From contig CAJQUW010003207.1 in the NCBI GenBank assembly GCA_907163375.1, positions 37,899 to 101,898 of the forward strand: 64,000 nucleotides of DNA, written 5' to 3'. Origin of the DNA: Prostheceraeus crozeri. Its lineage: Eukaryota; Platyhelminthes; Polycladida; Euryleptidae. Of this stretch, positions 11,009-22,558 are shown in pieces. Under the pieces are notes generated by a model. It saw only the letters and a program-made list of their open reading frames with translations, made no database searches and was not told the origin of the DNA. Numbering within the stretch: position 1 is the stretch's first letter; each line of letters starts with the position of its first letter. The translations under genes were made by a program, and so were the position numbers.

Positions 11009-14000
11009 TATTTAGTTGCGGTCAGAGGGTGCAGCAGAACTGCGTTGGATTTGTTCCAAGTGAGACAGGTGGGGGCTCAAGCCTGGTTGACAACCATAGA
11101 GCTGAAGAACCCATTTCTGCTGCAAGTGGAGAGCGAGAGAGAATGTGTCAAGTTTTGTGGCCTGCTGCTAATAGTGGTGAATGGTCTGTGTTAGATAGGG
11201 AATTGGGGTCATTCTTGGAGTTGGAGCTAGCTGCAGGGGATGCTGAAAAGAGACTCGAGAGATTTCAGGTGGTGTGCTACGATTGGTGCGTCGAGAAGTT
11301 TGGCGAAAAGAAAGTGGGCAGAGAGAGGAATGTTCAGTGCGTGGAATTGACCAGACGCCAGAAGGAAATTGTGAAGGTGAGGAGTGAGAAGAAGCAGTTG
11401 AGGAGGCGGTGGAAAGTTTGTTCCGAAGTGGAGAGAGAAGGAATTGGGATGCTATACGCGGAGCTGAAGAAACGGCACCAGGAGTTGAGAAGAGCTGAGT
11501 ATCTTCTAAAGAAACGGCGTCGAAGAGAAAGGCAGCGGAAGCTGTTTTATGGCAATCCATATAGTTTCGTGAAGAAGCTTTTTGACAACGGAGCCTCAGG
11601 CCATCTCGAAGTCTCCCAGAATGAATTGGAGGCGCACTTGCGCAAAACCTATTCTGACGAGAGGAGAGAAGAAGAGATGAGCAGGATTGATGGCCTAGTA
11701 AGACCCGAGGAACCAAGAAAGTCATTCGATATGGGTGAATTGCGACTATCGGAGGTGCATGCAGTTGTGAAGAAAGCAAGAGCAGGGAGTGCTGCAGGAC
11801 AGAACGGTCTCTCATACAAGTTGTTCAAGTATTGCCCAAGAGTTTGCAAGGTGCTTTGGTTGATTTTACGAGTATTATGGAGGAAACGTATCGTACCGGA
11901 GAGCTGGTGTGTCGCAGAGGGCGTATACATTCCCAAGGAAAGTCATGCACAAGGAATTGGACAGTTCAGACCCATATCTCTGTTGAACGTTGACGGCAAG
12001 ATCTTCATGAGTGTACTATGCAAGCGGTTAACAGGCTTCGTGTTGGACAACGGCCTGATAGACATTACAGTGCAGAAGGCAGGAGTGCCCGGGTTTCCAG
12101 GATGCTTGGAGCATTCGCACATGATTTGGGAGTGCATACAGCAACACAAGAAGGAGAAGAAGAACTTGGATGTCGTGTGACTGGATTTGGCCAATGCATA
12201 TGGATCGGTCCCTCATCGGTTTTTGCAGTTTGCTTTGGAGTTTTTCTGGATTCCGGTGGATGTCATTATGCTTCTTGGAAAGTATTATGACCAATTCAAG
12301 ATGCGGTTCACTACCAGGGAATACACTACCAGGTGGCAACGTTTGGAGATTGGTATTCCCATGGGGTGTCCAGTTTCTCCGCTGCTGTTTGTCTTGGGAA
12401 TGGAGGTAGTCACACGGGCAGTTGGCCACCGTATTGAGGGTGTCGAGCTACAGCCAGGAGTGCGCACACCATCTTTGCGCGCGTTCATGGACGATATCAC
12501 TATTGTGTCAAGGAACCGGCAGCAGGTGTTGGAGGGAATGAAGCTTTTAGAGGGTGTCATAGAATGGACAGGAATGCGATTCAAGGCAAAGAAGAGCAGG
12601 AGCCTGTCACTGCGGAAAGGGAAGGAAGTGAATGCCAAAGTCTGTGTGGGAGGAGAGACAATACCAACGGTGATTGAACAAGGAGTTAAGAGCCTGGGAA
12701 GGAGGTACGAGCGAGGTCTCACGGACAGACGAAGAGGTGTGAAGATTTTTGAACAAGGAAAGAAATGGCTGAAAATGATAGATGAGACTCAGTTACCAGG
12801 GAGTGCTAAGGTCTGGTGCTCTCAATATGGGATCATGCCGAGGATTATCTGGCAGCTGACTGTGTATAATGTGACTATCTCCAGAGTTGAGAAGTTGCAG
12901 CAGTGTATGAGCAGGTTCTATCGAAAGTGGTTGAGTGTGCCAAGAATGGTAACTGATGTCGCTCTGTATTGCAAATCGAAAAAGTTGAAGCTTCCCATGT
13001 CATCTGTTGTGGAAGAATTCAAGATCGGGAAAGTGCGCAAGGCTTTGATGCTCAGGAACTCTCGTGATGGTGCGGTTGCGTTGTCGCGTCCGGTGGTGCA
13101 GACTGGCAGCAAGTGGAGAGCCGAAGAAGCTACTGACAGAGCAATTGCAGAGGCGAAATGGAAGGAGGTTCAAGGTGCGGTGCAACAGGGGAGGCAAGGA
13201 ATTGGACATCCAGGTTCACGACGGAGGTGGTACAGTAAAGTTGGCGTGAAGGACAAAAGACAGATCGTTCTTGAGAGTGTTCGACAAGAGGAGGATGAGT
13301 TGAGACTCTGCAAGGCGTCCCAGCAGGGAGTGCAGGGGGGATGGATGAATTGGGGAGAAGTTGAACAGCGGGTTGTATCGTGGGAAGACTTGTTGCGAAC
13401 ATCTGCCGGTCAGATCAAATTCTTGATTTCAAGTACGTATGACACGTGACCGACGCCGGTTAATTTGAAGAGATGGAAGGTTAGTCATCTGGATGGGTGT
13501 AATGTGTGCAAGTGCGGTAGAGGATCTCTCGAACACATGCTGTCGACGTGTTGTGGGCTGCTGCGTGCCTATACTTGGCGTCACAATCAGGTCCTTGCGG
13601 TTCTGAAGAATGCTGGTGAGGAAGCAGTAAAAGGACATCGAAGTACGAGAACAATCGCTAGGTCAATCGAGTTTGTTAGAGTGAAGAAATGGCAAGGTGT
13701 GAAACTGAGTGAGTTGGAGCGTGGTGTATGGGAGATCAGAAGCGATGAAAGAAATGCTAAGATGCCAGCTGATGTGGTGACCACCAGTTTGAGGCCAGAT
13801 TTGGTGATGGTCAACAGAGAAGCTCACGCTGTGATAATGATGGAGTTGACAGTGCCATGGGAGACGAGGATGCAGGAGGCACATGAGAGAAAGCAGCTAC
13901 GGTATGCAGAGTTGAAAAGTGAATGTGAGGATCGAGGTTGGAGAACGGAAATATTCCCTGTTGAAGTCGGTTGTCGTGGTTTCAGTGGTTGGTCTTTGAG

Positions 14001-14345
14001 GAAGTGGCTTATGCGCATAGGGCTGACCGGAAGGAGAATGACCGAAGTCGTGAAGAATTGCCGTCAAGCGGCTGACGTCGGATCAGCATGGATTTTGCAA
14101 ACATCTTTGAGCACTGAGAGAGGTGCTGCTTGATTCGCCATCAGACAGTACTGGCCGGCCGAGTGGAGGTGTCCAGTTATTAAACGGCCGAAACACCGTT
14201 GATACTCGGTTAACTGCTGATGATCTCTCAGGGCTCGCAGCGCTAGACGCTGTATTCATTCTTTTCATTCTTCTTTAGTTTGGTTCACCCAAACCCCAAC
14301 GCAATCGCGCGCTGACCCTACACCGAAATCCCGAACCCAGTTTGA
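11009..14345 (+). mobile_element. R2-superfamily LINE (HERO/NeSL-like) nested in Polinton A
   Basis: Polinton gene sequence stops near 11008 and resumes near 14346, so the LINE landed inside a Polinton gene. It carries reverse transcriptase and a C-terminal restriction-enzyme-like endonuclease, the plan of R2, R4, NeSL and HERO elements. The G+C content is higher than the surroundings. The junction shows only a short possible repeat (TGATA at 11006-11010 and 14343-14347), and some target sequence seems missing. A 3' untranslated stretch of about 200 bases follows the coding part. The insertion is younger than Polinton A. The 5' part is probably truncated. Confidence 0.8.
11011..14133 (+). pseudogene. 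LINE reverse transcriptase with RLE endonuclease
   Basis: One long frame of about 1040 codons with two in-frame TGA stops, at 12178-12180 (where relatives would read a residue before LDLANAYGS) and 13447-13449. In order it shows an Arg/Lys-rich N-terminal part, RT motifs (GQNGLSYKLFK, QFRPISLLNVDGK, LDLANAYGSVPH as motif A, GIPMGCPVSPLLF, and FMDDIT as the catalytic box near residue 495), a CCHH-type finger (CNVCKCG...H...TC), and an RLE domain with RPDLVMV, MELTVPWE and ERKQLRYAEL. The enzyme would nick DNA and copy LINE RNA. The FMDD variant is normal for this group. Antisense open frames in this region are by-products of its composition. Confidence 0.85.
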
Positions 14346-14460
14346 TAATCACTCAGCGTGGTGAAGTGGTAAGAAATGATGGTGGAGTCATTAAGGACTC
14401 AAGAGTGGAAGATTTAATTCACCATGGTGTTCCTGATCGCCGTCGTCAATCCTTGCATCC
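14346..14460 (+). pseudogene. Unknown virion protein, right part, after LINE
   Basis: The stretch RGEVVRNDGGVIKDSRVEDL matches Polinton C's RGEIITDENKVIDASRYEDL and Polinton B's RGEIIDETTGDVIRNSHIDDL. It shows that Polinton A resumes here after the LINE. Downstream the similarity fades quickly. Confidence 0.7.
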
Positions 14461-15835
14461 CTGCGCGGACCGATGAGGATGGTTTGATTGTAATTTCAAA
14501 GGAGTAGGAAACTTTTCCTAAAATGGGATCGGGCTTACAATTGGTTTAGTCAAAATGCTTTCTTCCTCTACATTGAGGAAGAGACAGTGTCCATCCATCA
14601 GAGCATACATGCAACGTCTTTCCATGACTGGAACTTGTGGTCGTCTACCATTGTGTCGAACAATCTCTTTAAGGTATGTTTCAATCGCATTAAATTGCAA
14701 CCGTGTCCAATAGTCCAAGGGCACACAAGCACTGAGAACATGTAATTTTGAAGAGATCTGAGGTAGGTCATCAAGCAGGCAGGGGCTTTGATGGCGACAG
14801 CCATCAATGATGAGCTATCTTTTGATGACAGGTAATTTTTCCAGATGGTAGAGGATGAGATTTCAATTCGCCAAGGTCAATAGCAGAAGAGTTGATGTCT
14901 TCAAGTAACCTCATGGTGAAATCAGGGACGGTAAATGATAAAGTTGTTCCAGTTACGCACTCCATATACACATTCAGCTCCAATTACATTCCCTTCCCCG
15001 TTTATGTTTTCCTTGTCTTTGCTGCGTGACAGATTGGTTTAGTGCCGTTTCATCACATGCATAATTCATCAATGTAGACAGTCAGACATAAAGATGTTTA
15101 GGCGAATCATAGCATGCTTTACATAATGTCTTTCCGTAGAGAGCTTCCTCGATCCTTTGATGTGAATTCCATATCTGACTCAGTTTTCTTCATATTTTCC
15201 ATAAAATAGTCTTCACGGCTATGCATCCAAACCATGGCATTGGAATCAAGACGCAGTCTTAGTATTTTTAGCGAAAAATTCTCTTCAGTATCTGGCAAAC
15301 GATTCATTTCGAAGTTCCATGGAGAAGCTACCTTTTACATGTTGCCATTGCAAAGAAAGAATTAATCTGTTAAAAAGAGGTAGACGTCTAGTGAGAGCCT
15401 CGTCAACATCTTGAACTTCCTATTTACATATAGGTTTCCAATGTTGTTGAAATCCATCTACTACTTAATGTGCAAGATATTATGTGTCAACTTATGTGCA
15501 ACATATCAGAATGTGTAGTTTGCAATGATGATGATGGACAGCGATATATTCAAACATTGCCACAAGTTCTACCCCCTCTCATCATTATGAATAAAACGAA
15601 AATAAGAAACACGTTCCACTATAAGTTTATTCAACATCGGTGAAATGAATGTGTAACTGAGAAAACTGCTGGATGAATACAATCCATGAAAAGTTCATCA
15701 CCCATTCTCACCTAGATTTATTACAAGGAGTAAAGCAGACTTCATTTAGAATGCATCCATGCAATTGACAATAATCTAAATACAGTTCGTAAGCATCATA
15801 GAGGTTATCATGCCTGCGTGAAGAGAGTTTGAAAT
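14461..15835 (-). other. Polinton A interior with unidentified remnants
   Basis: Short minus-strand open stretches at 14518-14724 and 15119-15307 show no family motif. The second has a charged stretch (MKKTESDMEF). They lie downstream of the DEDDh-nuclease remnant in its direction of transcription, so they may be decayed genes of the same unit. I cannot identify them. Confidence 0.25.
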
Positions 15836-16290
15836 TTAGATAGCTTTATTCCTAGTATTACAATGTGAAGGTGGTCTGTAAAGGTGATGCCTCTCACCAG
15901 CCATATAAAAAAAGCACCTTATCTCTAAATTAATATAATAGTCTTCTCTTACGCGATCTACCCAACATGGCAAATATACGCCATCAATGTGCATGTGTAA
16001 TGTTGCTGCTTTTGGCGCGGCATGATTTCCTAATATTTTAACAATGTGAAAACGTGACAACCATCGCTTTAAGTCATTTATCAGATACGTTTCATTCACA
16101 AATGCAATATGAATCAAAACAGAGGGATCAAGGATATGCACATGACGTCGTTGTTGGAGGACACATTCTTCTTTGTGTGGAGGACACAAACTATCAACAG
16201 TTTGATCACTTTCCATCATTGCAATAGCACTCAACTCCTGCATTGGAATCCCTTCACTGTCTATGAAGACGATAACCTACAACATGAAAA
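15836..16290 (-). pseudogene. DEDDh exonuclease-like remnant (Polinton A)
   Basis: The sequence reads FIDSEGIPMQELSAIAM near its start, matching FMDCEGEPVQELSAIAM in the 57647-58177 gene of Polinton C, and shares DLKRWLSRFHIVKI against DFKRWLAAFNVIRI. D-x-E is motif I of DnaQ-like 3'-5' exonucleases. The C-terminal H-x4-D motif of the C copy is not seen here. In C this gene lies near the left end on the plus strand; here it lies near the right end on the minus strand, reading inward in both cases. The remnant is degraded. Confidence 0.6.
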
Positions 16291-17169
16291 AGACTCAATA
16301 CATTACAGAATGACGCTGAATAGGAGCTTACAAGGATGTGTGTCCTTCAAACAACAAAATATGTAGATAGTATTTCAACATAAAGCACAAGACCTTGTTT
16401 TCCACATTCACTACAAGCTAGATGATTAGAATCAGTGAATCAGCAGGCAGCTTAATACGAATGAGCAACAGCCTACACTTAGCATTAACAATTTTTTTCA
16501 ACTGACTGCTCTGGTGTTATTCCTGAAGTACTTCACAATATTTGCTTTGTAAAATGAAACAACGATCACCTCGATGCAAAGGCTTACAATATGAAGACTT
16601 CTGGCCAAGACTGTAATAAATCACTTGGAATAACAGCCTTTTGCTCTACAAAGTCTTCTAAAATGTCAAGCTGTTGACGCAATCAATCATCAACAGGTAC
16701 ACCCAAGTTTTGTATGCCATGTATATTAATGATCATAAGAAAATATAGCAAGATCATATGAAAAAACATCGTATTCGTTAGCTTGTCAGTACCATATGAG
16801 GTGCCCCTTGAGTGGGCCGTTTGCCGCATCCGCATTATTCAAAGTTCCTTGCATCACCAAAGTCTATCTCCTCGTCTTCCTCCACTAAAGTAATGGTTCT
16901 TGCTTTCGGCCTCGAATTCATTTTCAAATCCTTTAAGGATTTGAAAGCATAACGTCCAGGTCGCGGTCGTGGCGGTTAGACTTGACGAGGAATCCTAATT
17001 TCCGCTCCGCTTTCTTCTCTGAAGCCTCCTTCACCGCGAACCAGAGCCTTTCTCACTCTAAAACCTCCAATACCTGAAGAAAAATTCCATTATCCCATTA
17101 CCTCTTACAGTCAAAAAATAGGGCTTACCGTGGACAAAACACGTCCTCTTCTGCACGACATGCCTCAAA
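16291..17169 (-). other. Polinton A right interior, minus-strand traces
   Basis: Mostly unreadable. Between about 16845 and 17075 the minus strand has an Arg/Gly-rich then acidic open stretch (including MNSRPKARTITLVEEDEE), preceded by a pyrimidine-rich AG that looks like a splice acceptor. It sits where Polinton C has its first spliced gene. The identification is weak. Confidence 0.25.
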
Positions 17170-17541
17170 ACATGACCCACTTTGCACAAACTCTGCTTGT
17201 CGTCTCACCTTTCCTTCCTTCACTCCTACCTCCTACCCAATCTCTGCTCCGAGGTGCCTTTCCTGCTCCTGCCGCCTCCTACTAATTTTTTCCACCCTGC
17301 TCCGAGCTGTCCTTCCATGTCCTACCTCGCATCCTACCAACCCGCCGCCTCCTTCCTCCCCACCCACCATCTCCTGCCCAGCGACTGCCCCGGCTCCCTG
17401 CCTCCACCCTCTGCCTCTTAGCTCTTACTTCCTTCCTTGCCTGTGCCCCGAGTTGTCCTTCAATCTCCCGACCATTTCCCTTAGCGTTGCCGAGGGGGAG
17501 GCAGATCTCAACCTTCTACAACTCCTTCCTCCTTCCTTTGC
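17170..17541. repeat. Pyrimidine-rich subterminal repeat tract
   Basis: An unusually C+T-rich plus strand just inside the right end of Polinton A, with recurring pieces like CTGCTCCGAGGTGCCTTTCC (17246), CTGCTCCGAGCTGTCCTTCC (17299) and TGCCCCGAGTTGTCCTTCA (17441). It contrasts with A+T-rich surroundings. Polinton C has a G+C-rich repeat tract at the equivalent place (55850-56110). The Pro/Ser-rich open frame in it is a composition effect. Confidence 0.6.
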
Positions 17542-17604
17542 TGGGGGGAGGTCATCAGGTGCGTCTGCTCCCTCTGTCCTTCAGTCTGTGATGTAGCTAC
17601 TACT
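17542..17604 (-). repeat. Polinton A right terminal inverted repeat
   Basis: Complement reads AGTAGTAGCTACATCACAG and matches the left end at 7081 over about 60 bases. The hexamer AACATG follows immediately. Confidence 0.8.
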
Positions 17605-17610
17605 AACATG

Positions 17611-18640
17611 CTTTTTAAAAGCACCTCCCTCACTATTTGCTGACAAGTCATTATTGTCATAACATATATTTGCGAAGTAAGTGCATCACATCACTAATAG
17701 ATGTAAGCAGTACATTGTCAACGTGGAACAAACCGAACTTTTGCATTTTCTTACTTTCTTCAAAAATTGTCTCGGCATAACTCATTTTTTATTTGCTGTG
17801 TTGCCACTATCAGTTATGACGAAGGAATAATCAGTTTCAGATGTCGATCGCAACCGGCATCAAAAAGATAGAAAAACGGAATTTTGACGTACTAGGCCTA
17901 TCACATATCAAATTTGATTGGAAAAAGGTACATGTAGATTAATAATAATGTATTTTGCATGGCGGTGCCTTGAAGCCAACTGTCATTACTATATTCCCAA
18001 TTTTGCAGAATATGTGAGAATACGTACCCGAATAATGTTCTAGAATGCAATTGACTACCCTGTCAACTTACGATTTTGTGGAAAGAGCTTTACTACAATG
18101 AACAACTAGGCAATCTGATATGGTTTTAATGGGTTTCATTATCAGTGAAAGACCTTTACCGTCAGCTCATTTTGATCAATGCTGTTCAGTTCATAATGTG
18201 CTTCTTTACTTTTGCTATGAGTGCATTGTTCCAGATATAAAAGGAACGCTATTTTCCTCAATATTATGAAAAGAGAACTCTCAAGCATTTATCAATACTT
18301 CCATACCAGACAATTCTTATCGCAGAAAGTGCATTAAGTCTACCATAATCTTGAGAATGATTTATTTGGTGGTTACTTTATGAAGCTTCTGGAATTTCCT
18401 TCAAGATGAAAGAAAATGAAGATATACGCATTTTGCATGCCAAATAAGTGCAATTCAAGATTATTATTCCAGTTGCTTCATCATCGTTATGAATCTTTTG
18501 AAACATTATTAAATTATTCATCATGATAAGCTTGACACATTTGTCGTTTAATCTATTCTCTTCATCTCTTAATTAAGTTGACTTATATATTGAAATATGG
18601 CACCAGTTGATTATAATCCCAATCAAATAACCTCTTCTTC
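17611..18640. other. Non-coding A+T-rich DNA
   Basis: No gene, repeat end or RNA motif that I can support in this kilobase. Confidence 0.5.
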
Positions 18641-19190
18641 TTCCTTGCGTTTAATCCCCCCTGGGAGCAGGGTCCGTTGTTTTGCAAATTCGCCTACATT
18701 TGGCACGATCGAGGGCGCCAACTTCCTTCGCGTTTATATTCTTCTAGTCATCCTTCAGTCGATTCGATCATCGTCTCCGTGGTCGTTCTCGTAGTAGCCT
18801 GCCCAGTGGACTGAGCAGCGTTGCACTTTTGATCACAGAGTCTTCATTACTGCGAATGACATGGCCATTCCACCTTAGCCGAGTTTCTCTCATATTCTCC
18901 GTGACAGTCACGCTATCCAATCGCTTTCGGACGTCTGCATTTGGTACGCGATCCCACCTTGTATAGCCGAGGCATTCTCGCAGCATTCGCACTTTGTTGT
19001 GGAGGGCTCGCTCCTGCTTCCCTGTGGTCGGCCAGCATTCTCCTCCGTATAGGGCGATTGAGCGCACGACTGACTTGTACACTTTCGACTTAAGGCTTTC
19101 AGGCATGCCTCGGTCGCAGAGGATTCCTGTTGTCTGGCGCCACTTCAACCATGCTGCGCTCAGCCTGGTAGCCTTAATTTCGGACTTATT
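18640..19190 (-). mobile_element. RTE-like LINE 3' fragment
   Basis: A minus-strand open stretch (18768-19148, extending a little upstream) encodes the C-terminal tail of a reverse transcriptase polyprotein: KWRQTTGILCDRGMP, ALYGGECWPTTGKQE, and TRLRWNGHVIR. These are the standard tail motifs of RTE-type LINEs. The catalytic domain is absent, so this is a 5'-truncated copy, as LINE insertions often are. The low-coordinate part is 3' untranslated. It is a separate lineage from the copy at 1206-4652, since the tails differ. Confidence 0.75.
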
Positions 19191-19373
19191 AATAAACGTT
19201 CGGGAAAAACGTTTGGGAATCCAGACGGACCATCTAATGAAATAACCAAAAATTTATTCAGGTAGAAAGTAGAAAGAACATCTACATTAACACAATATTG
19301 CGCCGTGAACTCATTTGTAAAGTTCTATGATTATTCTCATTTCCACTTGACTAGAAAATCATTTGATAACATA

Positions 19374-20446
19374 TACTCATTGACATAATTAATGAAACAA
19401 ACTATCATTGGCTTGAATTGAAGTTTGTTTCATTTTTTTCTCAGGTGTGATGCAATATCTCGCTTTCTATGTATTACCATTCAACACATTAGAGAATGGA
19501 GAAAGATCTATGGTGGTCAAATTTCAAATTTTGATATCGATACAACTGTCACAATTGCTTACAAATTGAACATAAACGTGAACTGAAATCCAGCTTTTGT
19601 AAAATAAAATGGCACACGATCAGTTTGCCAGAGGTATGACTATTGGAATGATTCGTTGTGGTGGAAGTTGTGCGAGTATTGCCGAAGAGCTGCAACTATC
19701 GAGAGTCGTTGTTTGGAGGTGGTGGTGTCGATGGAAAGCAGAAGAAGATGTTAAAAAGAAGAAGGGATCTGGTCGACCAAGAAAGTCTGCAGGAAGGACA
19801 GACGCACGTCTAGTTTTAGCTGCAAAGAGGAATAAATTTGTGTCAGTCCCAAAGCTAGTCGTACACTGGAAGAGTGCCTCAAATATAGACTGCAGCGTTC
19901 GAACGGCTTACCGAAGATTGCGAGAATCTGGAATTCCATCGCGACGACCAGCTATCATAATTCCATTGAGTTTTGAGCACCGCAGAAGCCAAGTTGCCTG
20001 GTGTGATGCCCATCGCTCATGGAATGACCATCACTGGCAGAAGATCTTGTGGACCGATGAATCGAGATTCACTCTGGATTTCAATGACGGTCGTGTCAGA
20101 GTGCATCGTCTTCCAGGTGAACGCTTTGCCCCATGCTGTATTAAAGAACACGACAGATATGGTGGTGGAAGTGTTATGCTGTGGGGTGGCATTTGGCATG
20201 GCGGACGAACGACAGCAGTCATCATCAAAGTCACGTTGACTGGAGAGAGGTATCTCAATGAAATTGTGCTTCCTGTTGTTGCCCCAGTGGTCAGGGTGGA
20301 GGATCTCGTCTTCCAAGACGACAACGAAAGACCACAACGAAAGATTGTGACTAAATTATCAAGGTATCATACATACATGTATATATACCAGTCAAAAATG
20401 AAAGAAGTTAAAGAAGTAAATGTTTCAAAAATTTTGTCAATGAGTA
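19374..20446 (+). mobile_element. Tc1-like transposon, internally deleted
   Basis: The left end TACTCATTGACA at 19374 and the right end TGTCAATGAGTA-like at 20446 are inverted copies that match for about 25 bases. TA dinucleotides flank both (19372-19373 and 20447-20448), the Tc1/mariner target duplication. The length of 1.07 kb is short of the usual 1.6 kb. The transposase stops matching after its second catalytic Asp, so an internal deletion removed its C-terminal part. It cannot move by itself. Confidence 0.8.
19609..20350 (+). pseudogene. Tc1-like transposase, C-terminus missing
   Basis: Begins MAHDQFARGMTIGMI. It carries a helix-turn-helix pair (SIAEELQLSRVVVWRWW), a GRPRKS hook, a second DNA-binding part, WTDESRF with the first catalytic Asp, and LVFQDDNERPQ with the second. 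The third acidic residue (usually SPDLNPIE) is absent because the element is deleted. The open frame runs on to 20502 through non-transposase DNA and past the element end. The enzyme family cuts and pastes DNA at TA. It is inactive as it stands. Confidence 0.8.
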
Positions 20447-20448
20447 TA

Positions 20449-20907
20449 GTTTGCAATCAACCGCCTTATGACAAGAATCCGCCACCTTGCATGCTTCAAT
20501 AATTTGATTCTTTAGATTCATGTGTAGCAACATTGACCTAGACCTAAACGAGCACCTCAAATGCTCATCAACAAACAGCAGTTTTCCAATCTCGTTGTGC
20601 TAAATTAAACAAAAGCAAAAATTCGGATTTCTATGCCGATGTCTGGAATTGGAAGACACCATTAATAGAATTCCGACTTTTCGTTCTGTTTACAGTAGCT
20701 ACATTGTATGTGGAACCGACTGTTAGATCTCAAGAAGTACAGAATTTGTGAAATATTGTCAAACATAAGTGTGTGTAAAATAGTTGCAGATTTGTGGAGT
20801 GGTATAGTAGTCCGGCCGCCTCCTCGACTATCTGTGTTTACTATGTTTTCTTTGATTCAGTGAAAGTTCATTACTCTTAGTCATTTAATGGTAATTAGTG
20901 AGCAATG
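20449..20907. other. Spacer between two Tc1-like elements
   Basis: No gene or repeat identified in this stretch of about 460 bases. Confidence 0.5.
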
Positions 20908-20909
20908 TA

Positions 20910-22558
20910 CAGTCCGTTTCATAAAAAGTGGATCATCCTAAAATTTGACTAAATAAAACATAAGTATGACACAGAAAGCATTTTTCATGTTATTTCATGT
21001 CCCTAATATATTTAAATGTCCTTATATAATCTGATAAGCTATGATACAGTAACGGTTCTTAAGAAGCTAATATTTTGTGGCCCTACCCTTATTGTCAATG
21101 ACATTACCAATTCGTCTAGGCATTGATTCGATGATATCGTTGATTTTTGACTGATCTAACTTTCTCCACTCCCTTTATAACAGTGACGTAAGTTGTGATA
21201 CGCCATCTGTAGGTAGCAGTGAACGACGAACGTTGCGTTTTAGAATACTCCGCACATTTTCTATGGGATTCAGATCAGGAGAACGAGCTGGCCAAGATAA
21301 TGTCCTAAGCCCTAATTGAGACTTGCATAAGTTGACTCTACTACTCCTGTGACACGTAGCATTATCATCCATAAATAACCAAGTCGATGGATCACCAAGT
21401 TGATCTGTCATTTGGGCAATGTTCATTCGTAAAACATTCACATAGCGTTCAGAATTCATGGTTCCTTGCTGTATGTGAAGTTCAGAGCGGCCATTGGTCC
21501 AAATGCCATCCCAAATCAGTAGAGTCTCACCACCTTGTACCCGGGACGATGTAAATGTCTCGGAATTTCCTGATCAGATTTTGTCCATAATCTCAATCGA
21601 CCATCACTATCCTTCAGACGGACTGATGCCTCATCAGACCAGACAACCCGATCCCATTGATTTCGCCAGTGACAATGACTCATTGCCCATCTGAGACGTC
21701 TTTTTGTATGCTGATCTGATAATTCGATCTGAGAGGGCCTCTTACAGCTCTTGAAATTCGACTCAATAAGTCTTCTACGAATAGTGGACTTAGAAATAGA
21801 CAAGTCTAGTACAGCCATCTCAGTTAACGAGAGACTTGAATCAACTTTAACAAATCTCAAAATTAGGCGGTCTCTACGTTTGGATGTTTTGCGTGGACGG
21901 CCAGAGCCCTCTTTACGACAGAGTCGAAAATCATCATTATGCCATCGATGCACATTTGTGTAAGGGACATTTAGTCGCTTGCTTGTAGCTCGCAAAGAAA
22001 ACCCTAGTTCTAGCAAGGCTGACATTTTGCCTTTGTGAATGCAATCTCGTTATTGTTCATTTGTGCTTTGTATTGTTTTCAACCAGTAAGAGATAGATTT
22101 CTAGCTGAAAGCAATCAGGAGTGCTGCCAACACCACCGCAACGAAGTCAAGAAGCTATGGAACATGAAGTCCAGTTAATCACATGTAGCAGTTACATTAT
22201 TGTTGATGAATAATGGTGCTATACTGGCTCTGATTGACCAATTTTCTTTATTTTTGCTTGATAGCTTTTGGCTTGTAGAACAACATGTTACATAATAAAG
22301 GAAACAAATGTATTTTTATAAGAGTGAGGTATGATTTTGTGTAACATTGCTAAATGAAGATCAAATTATCTACTACTTTTTTATCTATAACAGGAAAACA
22401 ACTCAATATTCATGCTTGAAATTTCCAACAATGTTATTAGTAAGCACAACTGACATATCTTCCAAATTTCAGAGAAATTCGTTCAAGTTTGGCGGAGTTA
22501 GACAAAGTTGAAGTTAAGGCGATGTTTAAGGGTGATCCATTTTTTATGAAACAATCTG
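20910..22558 (-). mobile_element. Tc1-like transposon, full length
   Basis: Ends are inverted copies: CAGTCCGTTTCATAAAAAGT at the left and, reading inward from 22558, CAGATTGTTTCATAAAAAAT, followed by TGGATCA on both sides. TA flanks each end (20908-20909 and 22559-22560). Its 1649 bases are the normal length for Tc1/mariner. Transposase lies on the minus strand. It is unrelated at its ends to the neighbour at 19374. Confidence 0.85.
21070..22025 (-). pseudogene. Tc1-like transposase with two defects
   Basis: Starts MSALLELGFSLRATSKRL with a helix-turn-helix, then GSGRPRKTSKRRD, a second HTH, WSDEASVRL (first Asp), FMDDNATCHRS (second Asp) and WPARSPDLNPIEN (third acidic residue). So all three catalytic residues survive. 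There is a frameshift near 21530, before the LLIWDGIWTNGRS stretch, and a TAA near 21177 that cuts off the last 35 or so residues. These two changes make it a pseudogene, though a recent one. Confidence 0.8.

Larger units (their letters stand above)
7081..17604 (+). mobile_element. Polinton A, old and heavily decayed
   Basis: The left end begins AGTAGTAGCT at 7081 and the right end is its complement at 17604. About 60 terminal bases match with roughly 15 percent differences. The flanking hexamers are AGCATG (7075-7080) and AACATG (17605-17610), a 6-base target duplication with one mismatch, the Polinton hallmark. Inside are remnants of an IAP-like RING protein, a pX-like protein, a packaging ATPase and a virion protein on the plus strand, and a DEDDh-type nuclease on the minus strand. 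Polymerase, integrase, capsid and protease are not seen. A LINE of about 3.3 kb sits inside. The copy is an ancient fossil with many breaks and large losses. Confidence 0.85.

Noticed and set aside
11168-13402. Long antisense open frames across the nested LINE
   Set aside because: They mirror the sense coding frame of a G+C-richer LINE and carry no motif.
15450-15610. Cys-pair stretch followed by YIQTLPQVLPPLIIM, resembling ubiquitin-specific protease cores
   Set aside because: Too short and lacking catalytic Cys and His; the similarity could be chance inside a decayed Polinton.
17182-17421. Pro/Ser/Leu-rich 79-codon open frame
   Set aside because: It lies in a pyrimidine-rich repeat tract, which gives such frames by composition alone.
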